From Galbitalea sp036266835 (GTDB taxonomy: Bacteria > Actinomycetota > Actinomycetes > Actinomycetales > Microbacteriaceae), in assembly GCA_036266835.1 (NCBI GenBank), contig DATAXD010000004.1, positions 1-18,908 of the forward strand: a stretch of DNA of 18,908 nucleotides. Reading direction: 5' to 3'. The notes below the pieces were generated by a model that ran no database searches, was not told the DNA's origin, and was given only the letters and a program-made list of their open reading frames with translations. Below, in pieces: positions 1 to 6,308 of this stretch. A program made the translations under genes and the position numbers. Each line of letters begins with the position of its first letter. Positions within the stretch are counted from its first letter, which is position 1.

Positions 1-252
1 GAGGATCGTGTTCGCCTGGTTGCGCCTGGCCTCTTTCGCCTTCTGCGCCGTTTCGTACTTGAACTTGCCGAAGTCCATGATCTTCGCGACGGGCGGCTTG
101 GAGTTGGGAGCAACCTCAACCAAATCCAGGTCGGCCTCTGCGGCCAGACGAAGTGCGTCTTCGATGCGGACTACTCCGACCTGTTCGCCACCAGGGCCAA
201 CAAGACGAACCTCCGGAACTCGGATTCGGTCATTGGTACGCGGATCGCTGAT
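1..252 (-). CDS. infC: Translation initiation factor IF-3, N-terminal part (C-terminus beyond window)
   Basis: IF-3 binds the 30S subunit, blocks premature 50S joining and checks start-codon and initiator-tRNA pairing. The 84 visible codons give the typical IF-3 N-domain: an opening ISDPRTNDRIRVPEVRLVG, then VRIEDALRLAAEADLDLVEV and a PPVAKIMDFGKFKYE linker motif. The rest, about 100 residues or more, runs off the left edge. The start is the ATC at 252-250: AAGGAG (264-259) lies six bases upstream, and the family's conserved N-terminus begins at this codon. The only ordinary in-frame start upstream is a GTG at 282-280, which has no Shine-Dalgarno sequence. A non-AUG start is well known for infC (AUU in Escherichia coli, where it allows autoregulation). 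rpmI and rplT would be expected downstream, outside the window. Identity is secure; the start is inferred. Confidence 0.93.
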   Translation of the reverse strand, partial: MSDPRTNDRIRVPEVRLVGPGGEQVGVVRIEDALRLAAEADLDLVEVAPNSKPPVAKIMDFGKFKYETAQKAKEARRNQANTIL

Positions 253-264
253 GCGTGTCTCCTT
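250..264 (-). promoter_or_regulatory. infC ribosome binding site with ATC initiation codon
   Basis: On the minus strand AAGGAG (264-259) is followed by a 6-nt spacer and ATC (252-250). Spacing and strength fit a true start better than the upstream GTG, which has no purine-rich sequence before it. IF-3 discriminates against such codons, so the arrangement would let it limit its own synthesis. Confidence 0.7.
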
Positions 265-504
265 CTTGTGGGATGCGGCCACACTCGCGACGGATGCCGC
301 GGGCAGCAAAAGAAGGATTCAACACGACTTTTCAGTCGTGACGCCCAAATCAGGTGAACTACCCTGACTATTCCTTGGGTTACAAGGAACGGAGCGTGCA
401 ACCCGTTAACCTAGAGATGCGGTGTGCGGGTGGGAGAATCTCCACTTTTGTACCGAACGCTAAGGCGCTCGGAGCCTCACCAAGGGTAACAGAGAGATCG
501 GGTA
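253..504. other. Divergent intergenic region between infC and the DUF1844 gene, with small inverted repeats
   Basis: About 250 bases without a convincing gene; it must hold the promoters for both flanking genes. Read towards infC it contains CACGACT-GAAA-AGTCGTG (340-323), a 7-bp stem with a GNRA-type tetraloop, and a 7-bp inverted repeat TTCCTTG-N5-CAAGGAA (371-389). A short near-palindrome GGAGAATCTCC sits at 433-443. The first two would fall in the infC 5' leader if transcription starts upstream of 390, which would suit attenuation or autoregulation, but no T-run follows directly. I cannot point to a confident -35/-10 pair on either strand. Confidence 0.5.
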
Positions 505-852
505 TTGAGCGAGCCAGCACATTCACACCGGGCCGAGGAGACGCGCGATATCGCGGAAGTCCCTGCGGTCGAGGTCATCAATACCGTTGCCGTTCACCTT
601 CTGAGCGCCGCGGCGGTGAAGCTCGGGCTCGCCGATGATCCCGAGGCGCAGCTTGACCTGGATGAGGCACGCAAGCTCATCACCGCTCTTGCCGGGCTGA
701 TTACCGCTGCGGCCCCTGAGATCGGCGACCAGCATGCCCGGCCGCTTCGGGACGGGCTGCGTTCGCTGCAGCTGGCCTTCCGCGAGGCATCCGCGATTCC
801 GGATGCGCCTGGCGCCGGTCCCGGAGAGAAGTTCACCGGTCCGGTCGCCTAA
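505..852 (+). CDS. DUF1844 domain-containing protein
   Basis: A 115-residue cytoplasmic protein of unknown function, found next to infC in many actinobacteria. After a polar N-terminus of about 15 residues comes the conserved block DIAEVPAVEVINTVAVHLLS (15-34), then AAAVKLGLADDP and LDEARKLITALAGLI (52-66). The C-terminal LRDGLRSLQLAFREAS (81-96) is predicted helical. There is no membrane segment or signal peptide, and no catalytic motif is apparent. The start is the TTG at 505, the only one that fits the family length; the preceding Shine-Dalgarno is weak (AGAGAG around 491-496). It is transcribed away from infC as a single gene, and a repeat-rich stretch follows its stop. Family assignment is from recognised motifs; the function is unknown. 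Confidence 0.85.
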   Translation: MSEPAHSHRAEETRDIAEVPAVEVINTVAVHLLSAAAVKLGLADDPEAQLDLDEARKLITALAGLITAAAPEIGDQHARPLRDGLRSLQLAFREASAIPDAPGAGPGEKFTGPVA

Positions 853-857
853 CCTCT

Positions 858-975
858 CCTAATTCAGGAGTCCGCTCGCCTAATTCAGGAGACGGTGTGG
901 TTGGAATGACTGGTGAGGCGGATGTCGGCAGAATTCAGCAGGTCGCGTCCGGCTCCCGACCCAGACTCCTGAATT
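858..975. repeat. Cluster of AATTCAGGAG repeats in the convergent DUF1844 / HAD intergenic region
   Basis: CCTAATTCAGGAG occurs twice as an exact 13-nt direct repeat (858-870 and 879-891, period 21). A degenerate third copy, AATTCAGCAG, is at 932-941. An inverted copy GACTCCTGAATT (964-975) is the exact reverse complement of 861-872. The first copy can also fold on itself (CTCCT-AATTC-AGGAG, 856-870). The cluster fills the gap between two converging genes, so a bidirectional terminator or a small intergenic repeat element are both possible. No T-run follows the short stem. Confidence 0.6.
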
Positions 976-998
976 GAGAGAGAGAAAGGGAGGCGGTG

Positions 999-1823
999 CT
1001 AGAACCAGCGCTCGAGGATGACGGCCACCGCGTCCTCGTCGTGGTCGGGACCAACCTCGGTCGCCGCAAGTTTCACGTCGGGCTCGGCGTTTCCCATCGC
1101 GACAGATCTCCCGGCCCAGCGGAACATCTCAAGATCGTTGGGCATGTCGCCGAACGCGATCGCCTCCGAGGGATCGATACCCCAACCCCGCGCGAGCTCG
1201 GAGATAACACCGCCCTTTGATACGCCGGCCGCCGACAGTTCGATGAGACCTTCGATCCCGGATCGCGTCACCTCGATTTCGCCGACGAAGCCGGTCGAGA
1301 ACGCATCCCACGCGGTTGCGAACTGGTCGGGAGGTGCCAGGATCAGACCCTTCACGATGCCGGAGCTTCCGAGTTCACCCAGCGTCGCACGAGGAATCGG
1401 AGCCCCATCGCGAAAACCATCCTCCGCTCGAATTCCGTCCTCGGGCATGCCCTCCGCCGCCGCAACGAAGCGCACACCAGACTCTCGCACCCGGCGAACC
1501 GCACGCTCGAACACGCGGCCGTCCAGCAGGTGGGCCTCGAGCACCACACCGGATGCGAGGTCCAGCACGATCGCGCCGTTGTAACACAGCGCCACGGAGT
1601 GCCCGAGACTCGCGCGAATCGGCTCAAGCAGCCTGACCGGACGACCGGTCGCGATCACGACGCGCGCGCCGGCGGTCGTCGCACGTTCGATCGCGGCCGC
1701 GTTTCGCGCCGACACGGTGCGGTCGCGCCCCACCAGGGTTCCGTCGAGGTCGACCAGGATGAGACGCGGCGCGCCCTTCGAACTGCCGCTCGCCTCGGCT
1801 GTCGACGCGGAGTCCTCAGGCAT
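999..1823 (-). CDS. HAD superfamily (Cof-type, class IIB) phosphatase
   Basis: A 274-residue cytoplasmic sugar-phosphate-type phosphatase. HAD motif I is DLDGT (25-29), with nucleophile Asp25 and acid/base Asp27. Motif II is VVIATGRP (55-62), with the Thr at 59. The motif III Lys is K203 (SKGGVI), and motif IV is GDMPND (225-230), which binds Mg2+. The large insert between motifs II and III is the C2 cap of Cof/YbiV-like enzymes, which hydrolyse small phosphorylated metabolites; the substrate cannot be read from the sequence. Its ATG lies 8 nt inside the end of the sseB-like gene, so it is the last gene of the his-sseB operon and probably translationally coupled. A role as a histidinol-phosphatase is only a guess from context. 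Confidence 0.88.
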   Translation of the reverse strand: MPEDSASTAEASGSSKGAPRLILVDLDGTLVGRDRTVSARNAAAIERATTAGARVVIATGRPVRLLEPIRASLGHSVALCYNGAIVLDLASGVVLEAHLLDGRVFERAVRRVRESGVRFVAAAEGMPEDGIRAEDGFRDGAPIPRATLGELGSSGIVKGLILAPPDQFATAWDAFSTGFVGEIEVTRSGIEGLIELSAAGVSKGGVISELARGWGIDPSEAIAFGDMPNDLEMFRWAGRSVAMGNAEPDVKLAATEVGPDHDEDAVAVILERWF

Positions 1824-2583
1824 GCGCGAGCTTCACGATCATCGAGTCGACACGCGCCGCGATGACCTCGCTCGCCGACCAGTGCTCCTCGACGCGCGCC
1901 AGCAGGCCCGCAAGATCCGCCTGGTCCAACCCATCGACCAGGGAGAGCTGCACGAGCAGCTCGGGACCCTCGAGCCGGGCGTCCGGATCACCGGGCGCCA
2001 GCTGGATGGCAACGATCGCGTCTTCGCCGTCCGCTGCCGTCATGAACTCGGACAGTACCTCTTCATCGAGGTAACTCGGCGTCCACGGTGCGCCCTGCGC
2101 CATCGCCCAAAGTGCCGGTCGCCGAATCGCGAACTCGGTGTCGGAGGTCGGATCGACCACGACAAGGTCGGTGCCCCCACCGGCCGCCGCAAGAGCAACG
2201 CGTGCACCATTTGCGGGGATCGGGCGTGCCGGCGGGTTCCAGAGTGACATGGCAGTGACGGAGGTGAACGCCGGCAGGACCGCTCGGGAGTCGGGCCCGA
2301 CAACTGTCACGATCGACAGCTCCTGTGACTTGTCGACCAGGTGCCCGCTCGGTGCGACGCCCGATTCGCCGAGCTGGGCGACCAGCGGAACCAGGAGCCG
2401 GGATCCGCGAAGCTCGTCCACGACATCCGCTTCCCCCAGCTCGCGGCTGTGAAATCTGCGGATCGCCTCGATCAGTTTCGGTGGCGCGCTACCGTCATCG
2501 TCGGAGGTCGGAGCGTGATCGAACGAACGCCCCTCCCACGGCACGCCCGCCGAGTCCGCGCCGAATGAATCCGTTGCAGACAT
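1816..2583 (-). CDS. SseB family protein
   Basis: A 255-residue protein recognised as an SseB-like family member of actinobacteria. After a polar, probably flexible N-terminus (about 1-35) the SseB-type domain shows ELRGSRLLVPLVAQLGESGV (57-76), then SIVTVVGPDSRAVLPAFTSV and WNPPARPIPANGARVALAAA, a pattern of short beta strands typical of the family. The C-terminal third (FAIRRPALWAMAQGAPWTPS onward) is usual in actinobacterial members. There is no signal peptide, membrane segment or catalytic motif. The biochemical function is unknown; the Salmonella SseB effector name should not be taken as a role here. The ATG overlaps the hisA stop by one base (TGATG), and the HAD gene starts inside its 3' end. 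Confidence 0.8.
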   Translation of the reverse strand: MSATDSFGADSAGVPWEGRSFDHAPTSDDDGSAPPKLIEAIRRFHSRELGEADVVDELRGSRLLVPLVAQLGESGVAPSGHLVDKSQELSIVTVVGPDSRAVLPAFTSVTAMSLWNPPARPIPANGARVALAAAGGGTDLVVVDPTSDTEFAIRRPALWAMAQGAPWTPSYLDEEVLSEFMTAADGEDAIVAIQLAPGDPDARLEGPELLVQLSLVDGLDQADLAGLLARVEEHWSASEVIAARVDSMIVKLAHA

Positions 2584-3320
2584 CAGTCGCGAGCCGCCTC
2601 AAGCGCCTCACGAAGCGTGAACGCCCCCGCGTAGAGCGCCTTTCCGACGATCGCGCCCTCGACCCCGAGCGGCACCAGCGCGCGAAGGTCGACGAGGTCC
2701 TGCAGGCTCGACACTCCCCCGGATGCGATCACCGGCCGATCGGTGCGCTCGCAGAGCTGCTTCAGCAGTGCGATGTTCGGCCCGTTCAGCATGCCGTCCT
2801 TGGTGACATCGGTGACGACATAGCGAGCACAACCGGCAGCCTCGAGACGATCGAGCACCTCCCACAGGTCACCGCCCTCGCGTGTCCAGCCGCGGGCGGC
2901 AAGCATCGTGCCACGCACATCCAGCCCAACCGCGATTCGATCGCCGTGGCTGCGGATGACGGCATCCGTCCACTCCGGATCCTCGAGCGCGGCCGTTCCG
3001 AGGTTCACTCGCCGGGCACCGGTCGCCAGCGCGGCCGCCAGCGATGCATCGTCTCGGATGCCGCCCGACAGCTCGACGCTCACCGACGACGGCGTGTTCG
3101 CCACAACCGCCCGCAGGAGCTCATAGTTATTGCCCCGCCCGAAGGCGGCGTCGAGGTCGACGAGATGGATCCACTCCGCGCCCTGATCCACCCACTCGCC
3201 GGCGGCATCCAGCGGATCGCCGTAGCTCGTTTCGGTCCCGGTCGCACCCTGCGTCAGGCGCACAGCCTGGCCGTCCGACACGTCGACGGCGGGCAGGAGA
3301 ATCAGGGCGGGGCCGGTGAT
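2583..3320 (-). CDS. priA: Bifunctional HisA/TrpF phosphoribosyl isomerase (PriA)
   Basis: This (beta-alpha)8-barrel isomerise ProFAR to PRFAR in histidine synthesis, and in actinobacteria usually also isomerises phosphoribosylanthranilate for tryptophan. Strand one with the catalytic Asp reads LILLPAVDV (about residues 6-14), followed by AVRLTQG. The PriA signature ARGWTREGGDLW carries the Arg and Trp (about 143 and 145) linked to dual specificity. The second catalytic Asp is in VVTDVTKDG (about 171). The first ordinary start codon is a GTG at 3281, which would remove strand one and the catalytic Asp. The frame is open upstream to a TAG at 3356-3354 without ATG, GTG or TTG. I therefore place the start at tandem ATC codons 3323-3318, preceded by AGAAAGG; 3323 is as possible as 3320. 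The product is about 245 residues, normal for PriA. It lies 50 nt after hisH. Confidence 0.9.
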   Translation of the reverse strand: MTGPALILLPAVDVSDGQAVRLTQGATGTETSYGDPLDAAGEWVDQGAEWIHLVDLDAAFGRGNNYELLRAVVANTPSSVSVELSGGIRDDASLAAALATGARRVNLGTAALEDPEWTDAVIRSHGDRIAVGLDVRGTMLAARGWTREGGDLWEVLDRLEAAGCARYVVTDVTKDGMLNGPNIALLKQLCERTDRPVIASGGVSSLQDLVDLRALVPLGVEGAIVGKALYAGAFTLREALEAARD

Positions 3321-3334
3321 GATGGTGCCTTTCT
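3318..3334 (-). promoter_or_regulatory. Probable hisA (priA) ribosome binding site and ATC-ATC initiation codons
   Basis: On the minus strand AGAAAGG (3334-3328) matches seven bases of the anti-Shine-Dalgarno complement. It is followed by CACC and then ATC ATC. The spacer is 4 nt to the first ATC and 7 nt to the second. No standard start codon exists between the in-frame stop (3356-3354) and the GTG at 3281, which lies inside conserved sequence. Confidence 0.5.
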
Positions 3335-3370
3335 GTCTTCCTGCGGTCGGACACTACAAACGAGTATCGA

Positions 3371-4003
3371 CTACAGGGTTGCGAGCCAGTTGCGGAGGAG
3401 CCGGATGCCCGGCTCCCCCGATTTCTCGGGATGAAACTGAGTCGCGCTGAGCGGCCCGTTTTCGACAGCAGCCAGGAACCTGCTGCCGTGCTCTGCCCAG
3501 GTGAGCTTCGGCTTCTTAAACGGCGGGATCGAATCGAGCTCCCAGCGCAGGGCTGCGAACGAGTGGACGAAATAGAAACGCTCGGACCCGATGCCGTTGA
3601 AGAGCACGGAATCCTCGGGCGCCTCAACGGTGTTCCAGCCAATGTGCGGCAGGATCGGCGCATCGAGCTGGCGCACAATGCCCGGCCATTCGCCCAGTCC
3701 CGGAGTCTCGTTGCCGCGCTCGACACCGTTGTCGAACAACACCTGCATGCCCACGCATACTCCCAGCACCGGGAGCCCACCGGCGAGCCGGCGCTCGATC
3801 AGCTCGCCTCCTCGCACCGCGGAGAGCTGCTCCATGACGGCGGCGAACGCCCCGACTCCGGGTACGAACAGTCCGTCGGCGTTGCCGACCCGGCCGCGAT
3901 CCGCAGTGAGTTCAACACGCGCCCCGGCCGCCTCGAGAGCCTTCGCGGCCGAATGCACATTCCCGGAGCCGTAGTCCAGAACTACGACGTTCGGCTCAGC
4001 CAC
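3371..4003 (-). CDS. hisH: Imidazole glycerol phosphate synthase, glutamine amidotransferase subunit
   Basis: HisH hydrolyses glutamine and channels ammonia to HisF, which closes the imidazole ring to form IGP and AICAR. The 210-residue protein is a class I (triad) amidotransferase: VVVLDYGSGNVHS at the N-terminus, oxyanion strand FVPGVGAF (46-53), nucleophile Cys83 in GVCVGMQ, and His191/Glu193 in QFHPEKS completing the triad. The length is normal for HisH. The GTG start at 4003 follows the hisB stop with two bases between (TGA CC GTG), so translation is coupled. The hisF partner is not in this window and must be encoded elsewhere. Confidence 0.95.
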   Translation of the reverse strand: MAEPNVVVLDYGSGNVHSAAKALEAAGARVELTADRGRVGNADGLFVPGVGAFAAVMEQLSAVRGGELIERRLAGGLPVLGVCVGMQVLFDNGVERGNETPGLGEWPGIVRQLDAPILPHIGWNTVEAPEDSVLFNGIGSERFYFVHSFAALRWELDSIPPFKKPKLTWAEHGSRFLAAVENGPLSATQFHPEKSGEPGIRLLRNWLATL

Positions 4004-4005
4004 GG

Positions 4006-4611
4006 TCAGAGGGCGCCCTTGGTTGACGGCACGCCGTCCACCCGCGAATCCGGTGCGATCGCGAACCGGAACGCACGCGCAAACGCCTTGAACTCGGCCT
4101 CGGCGATGTGATGCGGATCGCGACCCGCCAGCACGGTGAGGTGAACGGTCAGCGCGGCATTGAGGGTGATCGCCTCGAATACGTGCCGCACCAGCGAGCC
4201 GGTGAAGTGGCCGCCGATCAGGTGGTGCTCGAAACCGGCCGGCTCCCCGGAGTGAACAAAGTACGGACGCCCGGAAACGTCGATCGCGGCGCGAGCGAGT
4301 GCGTCATCGAGCGGCACGATCGCGTCGCCGAATCGCGAGATTCCCGCCTTGTCTCCCAAAGCCGCGGCGATCGCTTTCCCGAGCACGATCCCGGTGTCCT
4401 CGACCGTGTGGTGCACGTCGATCTGGGTGTCGCCACTCGCGCTGATCGTGAGGTCAACGAGCGAGTGCTTCGCGAACGCGGTGAGCATGTGGTCGAAAAA
4501 GGGAACCGATGTCGAAATGTTCGACGTGCCGGTGCCGTCGAGGTTGAGTTGAACCTCGACGGTCGACTCACTGGTCGATCGATCGAGGTGCGCCGTCCGC
4601 TGGCTCGTCAT
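4006..4611 (-). CDS. hisB: Imidazoleglycerol-phosphate dehydratase
   Basis: HisB dehydrates IGP to imidazole-acetol phosphate, a Mn2+-dependent step of histidine synthesis. The 201-residue monofunctional form lacks the N-terminal phosphatase domain of the enterobacterial fusion. The metal and substrate motifs of the two repeated halves are visible: PFFDHMLTAFAKHS (37-50) with HHTVED (67-72), and GHFTGS with GRDPHHIAEAEFKAF (163-177). The C-terminus VPSTKGAL is the usual family ending. The ATG overlaps the hisC stop in an ATGA, so the two are translationally coupled. Confidence 0.96.
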   Translation of the reverse strand: MTSQRTAHLDRSTSESTVEVQLNLDGTGTSNISTSVPFFDHMLTAFAKHSLVDLTISASGDTQIDVHHTVEDTGIVLGKAIAAALGDKAGISRFGDAIVPLDDALARAAIDVSGRPYFVHSGEPAGFEHHLIGGHFTGSLVRHVFEAITLNAALTVHLTVLAGRDPHHIAEAEFKAFARAFRFAIAPDSRVDGVPSTKGAL

Positions 4612-5720
4612 GTTCCGATCCTATCGAGCGCTCCGTCGACGCCTTTTCGAACCAGACGCGCCAGGACATCGAGGAATTCGGTCGTCTCGGCCTGGGTCCC
4701 CGCCGTGACCCGCAGCGAGTGTGGAATGCCGACATCCCTGATGATGATCTCGCAGTCGAGCAGCGCTGCGAACAGCGCCTGGGGATCATCCACGTCGCTG
4801 AACAACACGAAGTTGGCCCAGCTCTCGCTCGCGGTGAACCCCAGTTTCGGGAGCTCGACGGCGATGCGGTCGCGCTGCGCCTTGATGTCGTCGACCATGG
4901 CGAGCAACTCGCGCGCGTGGGCGAGCGCCGCGATCGCGGCTGCCTGGGTGAGTGCGGACAGGTGGTAGGGCAGGCGAACCAGGCGCATGGCATCGGTGAC
5001 CGCGGGATCCGCGGCGAGATAGCCGAGACGGACGCCGGCGAACGCGAAGGCCTTGCTCATCGTCCGCGACACCACGAGGCGAGGACGTCCGGGCAACAGC
5101 GTCAGCGCGGATGGAACCGCGGCCGGGGCGAACTCGGCGTACGCCTCATCGACAACGACCATGCCATCCGTCGCGTCGTAGACAGCTTCGATCGTTTCGA
5201 GTGACAGCGGTGTGCCGGTGGGATTGTTCGGGGAGCACAGAATGACGATGTCGGGCCGCTCGCGCTGCACCGCGGCAACCGCGGTTTCCGGCGCTAGTCG
5301 ATATTCGGGGTCGCGTTCAGCGGCAATCCAACGCGTTCCCGTGCCCGCCGCGAGGATCGGATACATCGAGTACGTCGGCCGGAATCCCAGCGCACTGCGC
5401 CCCGGTCCCCCGAACGCCTGAAGGAACTGCTGAAGAATCTCGTTCGATCCGTTCGCGGCCCAGAGGTTGTCGGCCGTCAACGAGTGTCCGAGGTAGCCCG
5501 CGAGACTCTCGCGCAGCTGGACGAACTCGCGATCCGGGTACCGATTCACGCTGCGGATGGCGATCGCGAGCGACTCGAGGATGCTCGAGGTGACCTCGTC
5601 GGGAAGAGGATGCGTGTTCTCGTTGACGTTCAGCTGAACGCGAACCGCCTTCTGGGGTGCGCCGTACGGCACCAACCCGCGCAACTCGTCACGGAGCGGC
5701 AGATCGTCGAGCGAGGTCAC
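4608..5720 (-). CDS. hisC: Histidinol-phosphate aminotransferase
   Basis: A PLP-dependent fold-type I aminotransferase that converts imidazole-acetol phosphate and glutamate to histidinol phosphate. It has 370 residues. Diagnostic parts are LNVNENTHPLP (30-40), AANGSNEIL (88-96), CSPNNPTGTPLS (162-173), VVVDEAYAEF (188-197) and the PLP-lysine region SRTMSKAFAFAGVRLGY (218-234) with Lys223 forming the Schiff base. The C-terminal substrate Arg region is IPHSLRVTAGTQ. The start is the GTG at 5720; no good Shine-Dalgarno precedes it, but TACGAT lies six bases upstream, so the mRNA could be leaderless. It is the first gene of the operon hisC-hisB-hisH-hisA-sseB-HAD. hisD, usually upstream of hisC in actinobacteria, is not here. 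Confidence 0.95.
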   Translation of the reverse strand: MTSLDDLPLRDELRGLVPYGAPQKAVRVQLNVNENTHPLPDEVTSSILESLAIAIRSVNRYPDREFVQLRESLAGYLGHSLTADNLWAANGSNEILQQFLQAFGGPGRSALGFRPTYSMYPILAAGTGTRWIAAERDPEYRLAPETAVAAVQRERPDIVILCSPNNPTGTPLSLETIEAVYDATDGMVVVDEAYAEFAPAAVPSALTLLPGRPRLVVSRTMSKAFAFAGVRLGYLAADPAVTDAMRLVRLPYHLSALTQAAAIAALAHARELLAMVDDIKAQRDRIAVELPKLGFTASESWANFVLFSDVDDPQALFAALLDCEIIIRDVGIPHSLRVTAGTQAETTEFLDVLARLVRKGVDGALDRIGT

Positions 5721-5726
5721 CGCCCA

Positions 5727-5768
5727 ATCGTAAGTGCCACCGCGCAGACGTTACGGACGCGACGTAAC
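5727..5768 (-). promoter_or_regulatory. Possible his operon promoter with overlapping inverted repeat
   Basis: TACGAT (5732-5727) is a -10-like hexamer placed so that transcription would begin at or next to the hisC GTG. A perfect 6-bp inverted repeat GTTACG-N7-CGTAAC covers 5750-5768, just where the -35 element should be. No good -35 consensus is visible, which is common in actinobacteria. The repeat looks like a binding site for a dimeric regulator. No T-box or histidine-rich leader peptide is visible in the 104-nt gap. Confidence 0.4.
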
Positions 5769-5824
5769 ACCGCGAAGTGGACGACGCCGCCAAGCTGACG
5801 CCCGGCAACGCCTAAAGACACGGC

Positions 5825-6199
5825 TCAGCCGTTGCTATGCGAATACTGCGCCGGGATGGACAGACGCTCACCGGGCTGGATGTCGGCCGACTTGAGTTGA
5901 TTCACGGCCATGATGTTCGCGATGACATCGCGCGGGTCCGAGTTGGGTGCTATTTCGTGAGCAAGGCCCCACAGTGTCTCGCCACCGACGACCGTGACTT
6001 TGGTCAGCGGGGTTGACGAGCTCGATCCGCTTGCCGCGGCGGCTCCGATGCCCAACAGGAGTGCGGCGGCGACAAGTGGCATCGCGAGAAGTGTGAGCAG
6101 AACGGCGCGACCGCGGGCAGTAATGCGCAGGTGCGCGCGAACGGGGGTGCGCCGCGCCGAGAAGCTGCTGGAGCTGAAAGTGGCAGTTGCAGTACTCAT
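5825..6199 (-). CDS. Membrane-anchored LysM domain protein, probable SOS-induced division inhibitor type
   Basis: A 124-residue protein with a Ser/Arg-rich cytoplasmic N-terminus (1-31), one hydrophobic helix (about 32-57), and an outside LysM domain (about 68-116) that contains GGETLWGLAHEIAPNSDPRD and ends PGERLSIP. LysM binds peptidoglycan. There is no hydrolase domain. Size, topology and divergent placement next to lexA match the pattern of Bacillus YneA, Corynebacterium DivS and mycobacterial Rv2719c, SOS-induced proteins that act on cell division or wall. The ATG at 6199 has AAGGGAG seven bases upstream. A putative promoter (TTGACT at 6329-6324) overlaps a LexA-box-like site. LysM and topology are seen; the division role is inferred from neighbours. 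Confidence 0.88.
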   Translation of the reverse strand: MSTATATFSSSSFSARRTPVRAHLRITARGRAVLLTLLAMPLVAAALLLGIGAAAASGSSSSTPLTKVTVVGGETLWGLAHEIAPNSDPRDVIANIMAVNQLKSADIQPGERLSIPAQYSHSNG

Positions 6200-6247
6200 C
6201 TCTCTGCTCCCTTACAGATTTGGTCGTGGGTCTTGCTCTTCGAGTTC

Positions 6248-6283
6248 TCGCATCCGGCGCTCGGCCGGGAGCACCGGATGCGA
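6248..6283 (-). other. Strong 36-nt hairpin in the LysM gene leader
   Basis: TCGCATCCGG (6248-6257) pairs perfectly with CCGGATGCGA (6274-6283). After one C-A mismatch, GCTC pairs with GAGC, closing a GGCCGG loop. If the promoter at 6301-6329 is right, the hairpin starts about ten nucleotides into the LysM mRNA and ends about 50 nt before its start codon. There is no T-run on either side, so a simple intrinsic terminator is unlikely; it may stabilise or regulate the transcript. Confidence 0.65.
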
Positions 6284-6292
6284 AGCTTTGTA

Positions 6293-6308
6293 CCGAACGT
6301 ATCTTCGA
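6293..6308. promoter_or_regulatory. LexA (SOS) box-like site, LysM gene side
   Basis: CCGAAC-GTAT-CTTCGA matches the actinobacterial/Gram-positive LexA operator TCGAAC-N4-GTTCGA at 10 of 12 defined positions. It overlaps the presumed -10 region of the divergent LysM gene, where LexA binding would block transcription. Confidence 0.6.

Noticed and set aside
861..941. CRISPR-like array
   Set aside because: Only two exact short copies, spacer of 8 nt, no cas genes; better described as an intergenic repeat cluster.
2325..3434. Long plus-strand open frame of 369 codons opposite sseB and hisA
   Set aside because: It is antisense to well-recognised genes, Arg/Pro/His-rich without known motifs, and typical of GC-rich shadow frames.
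5721..5824. T-box or histidine leader peptide before hisC
   Set aside because: The gap is only 104 nt, with no T-box sequence, no run of His codons and no attenuator pair.
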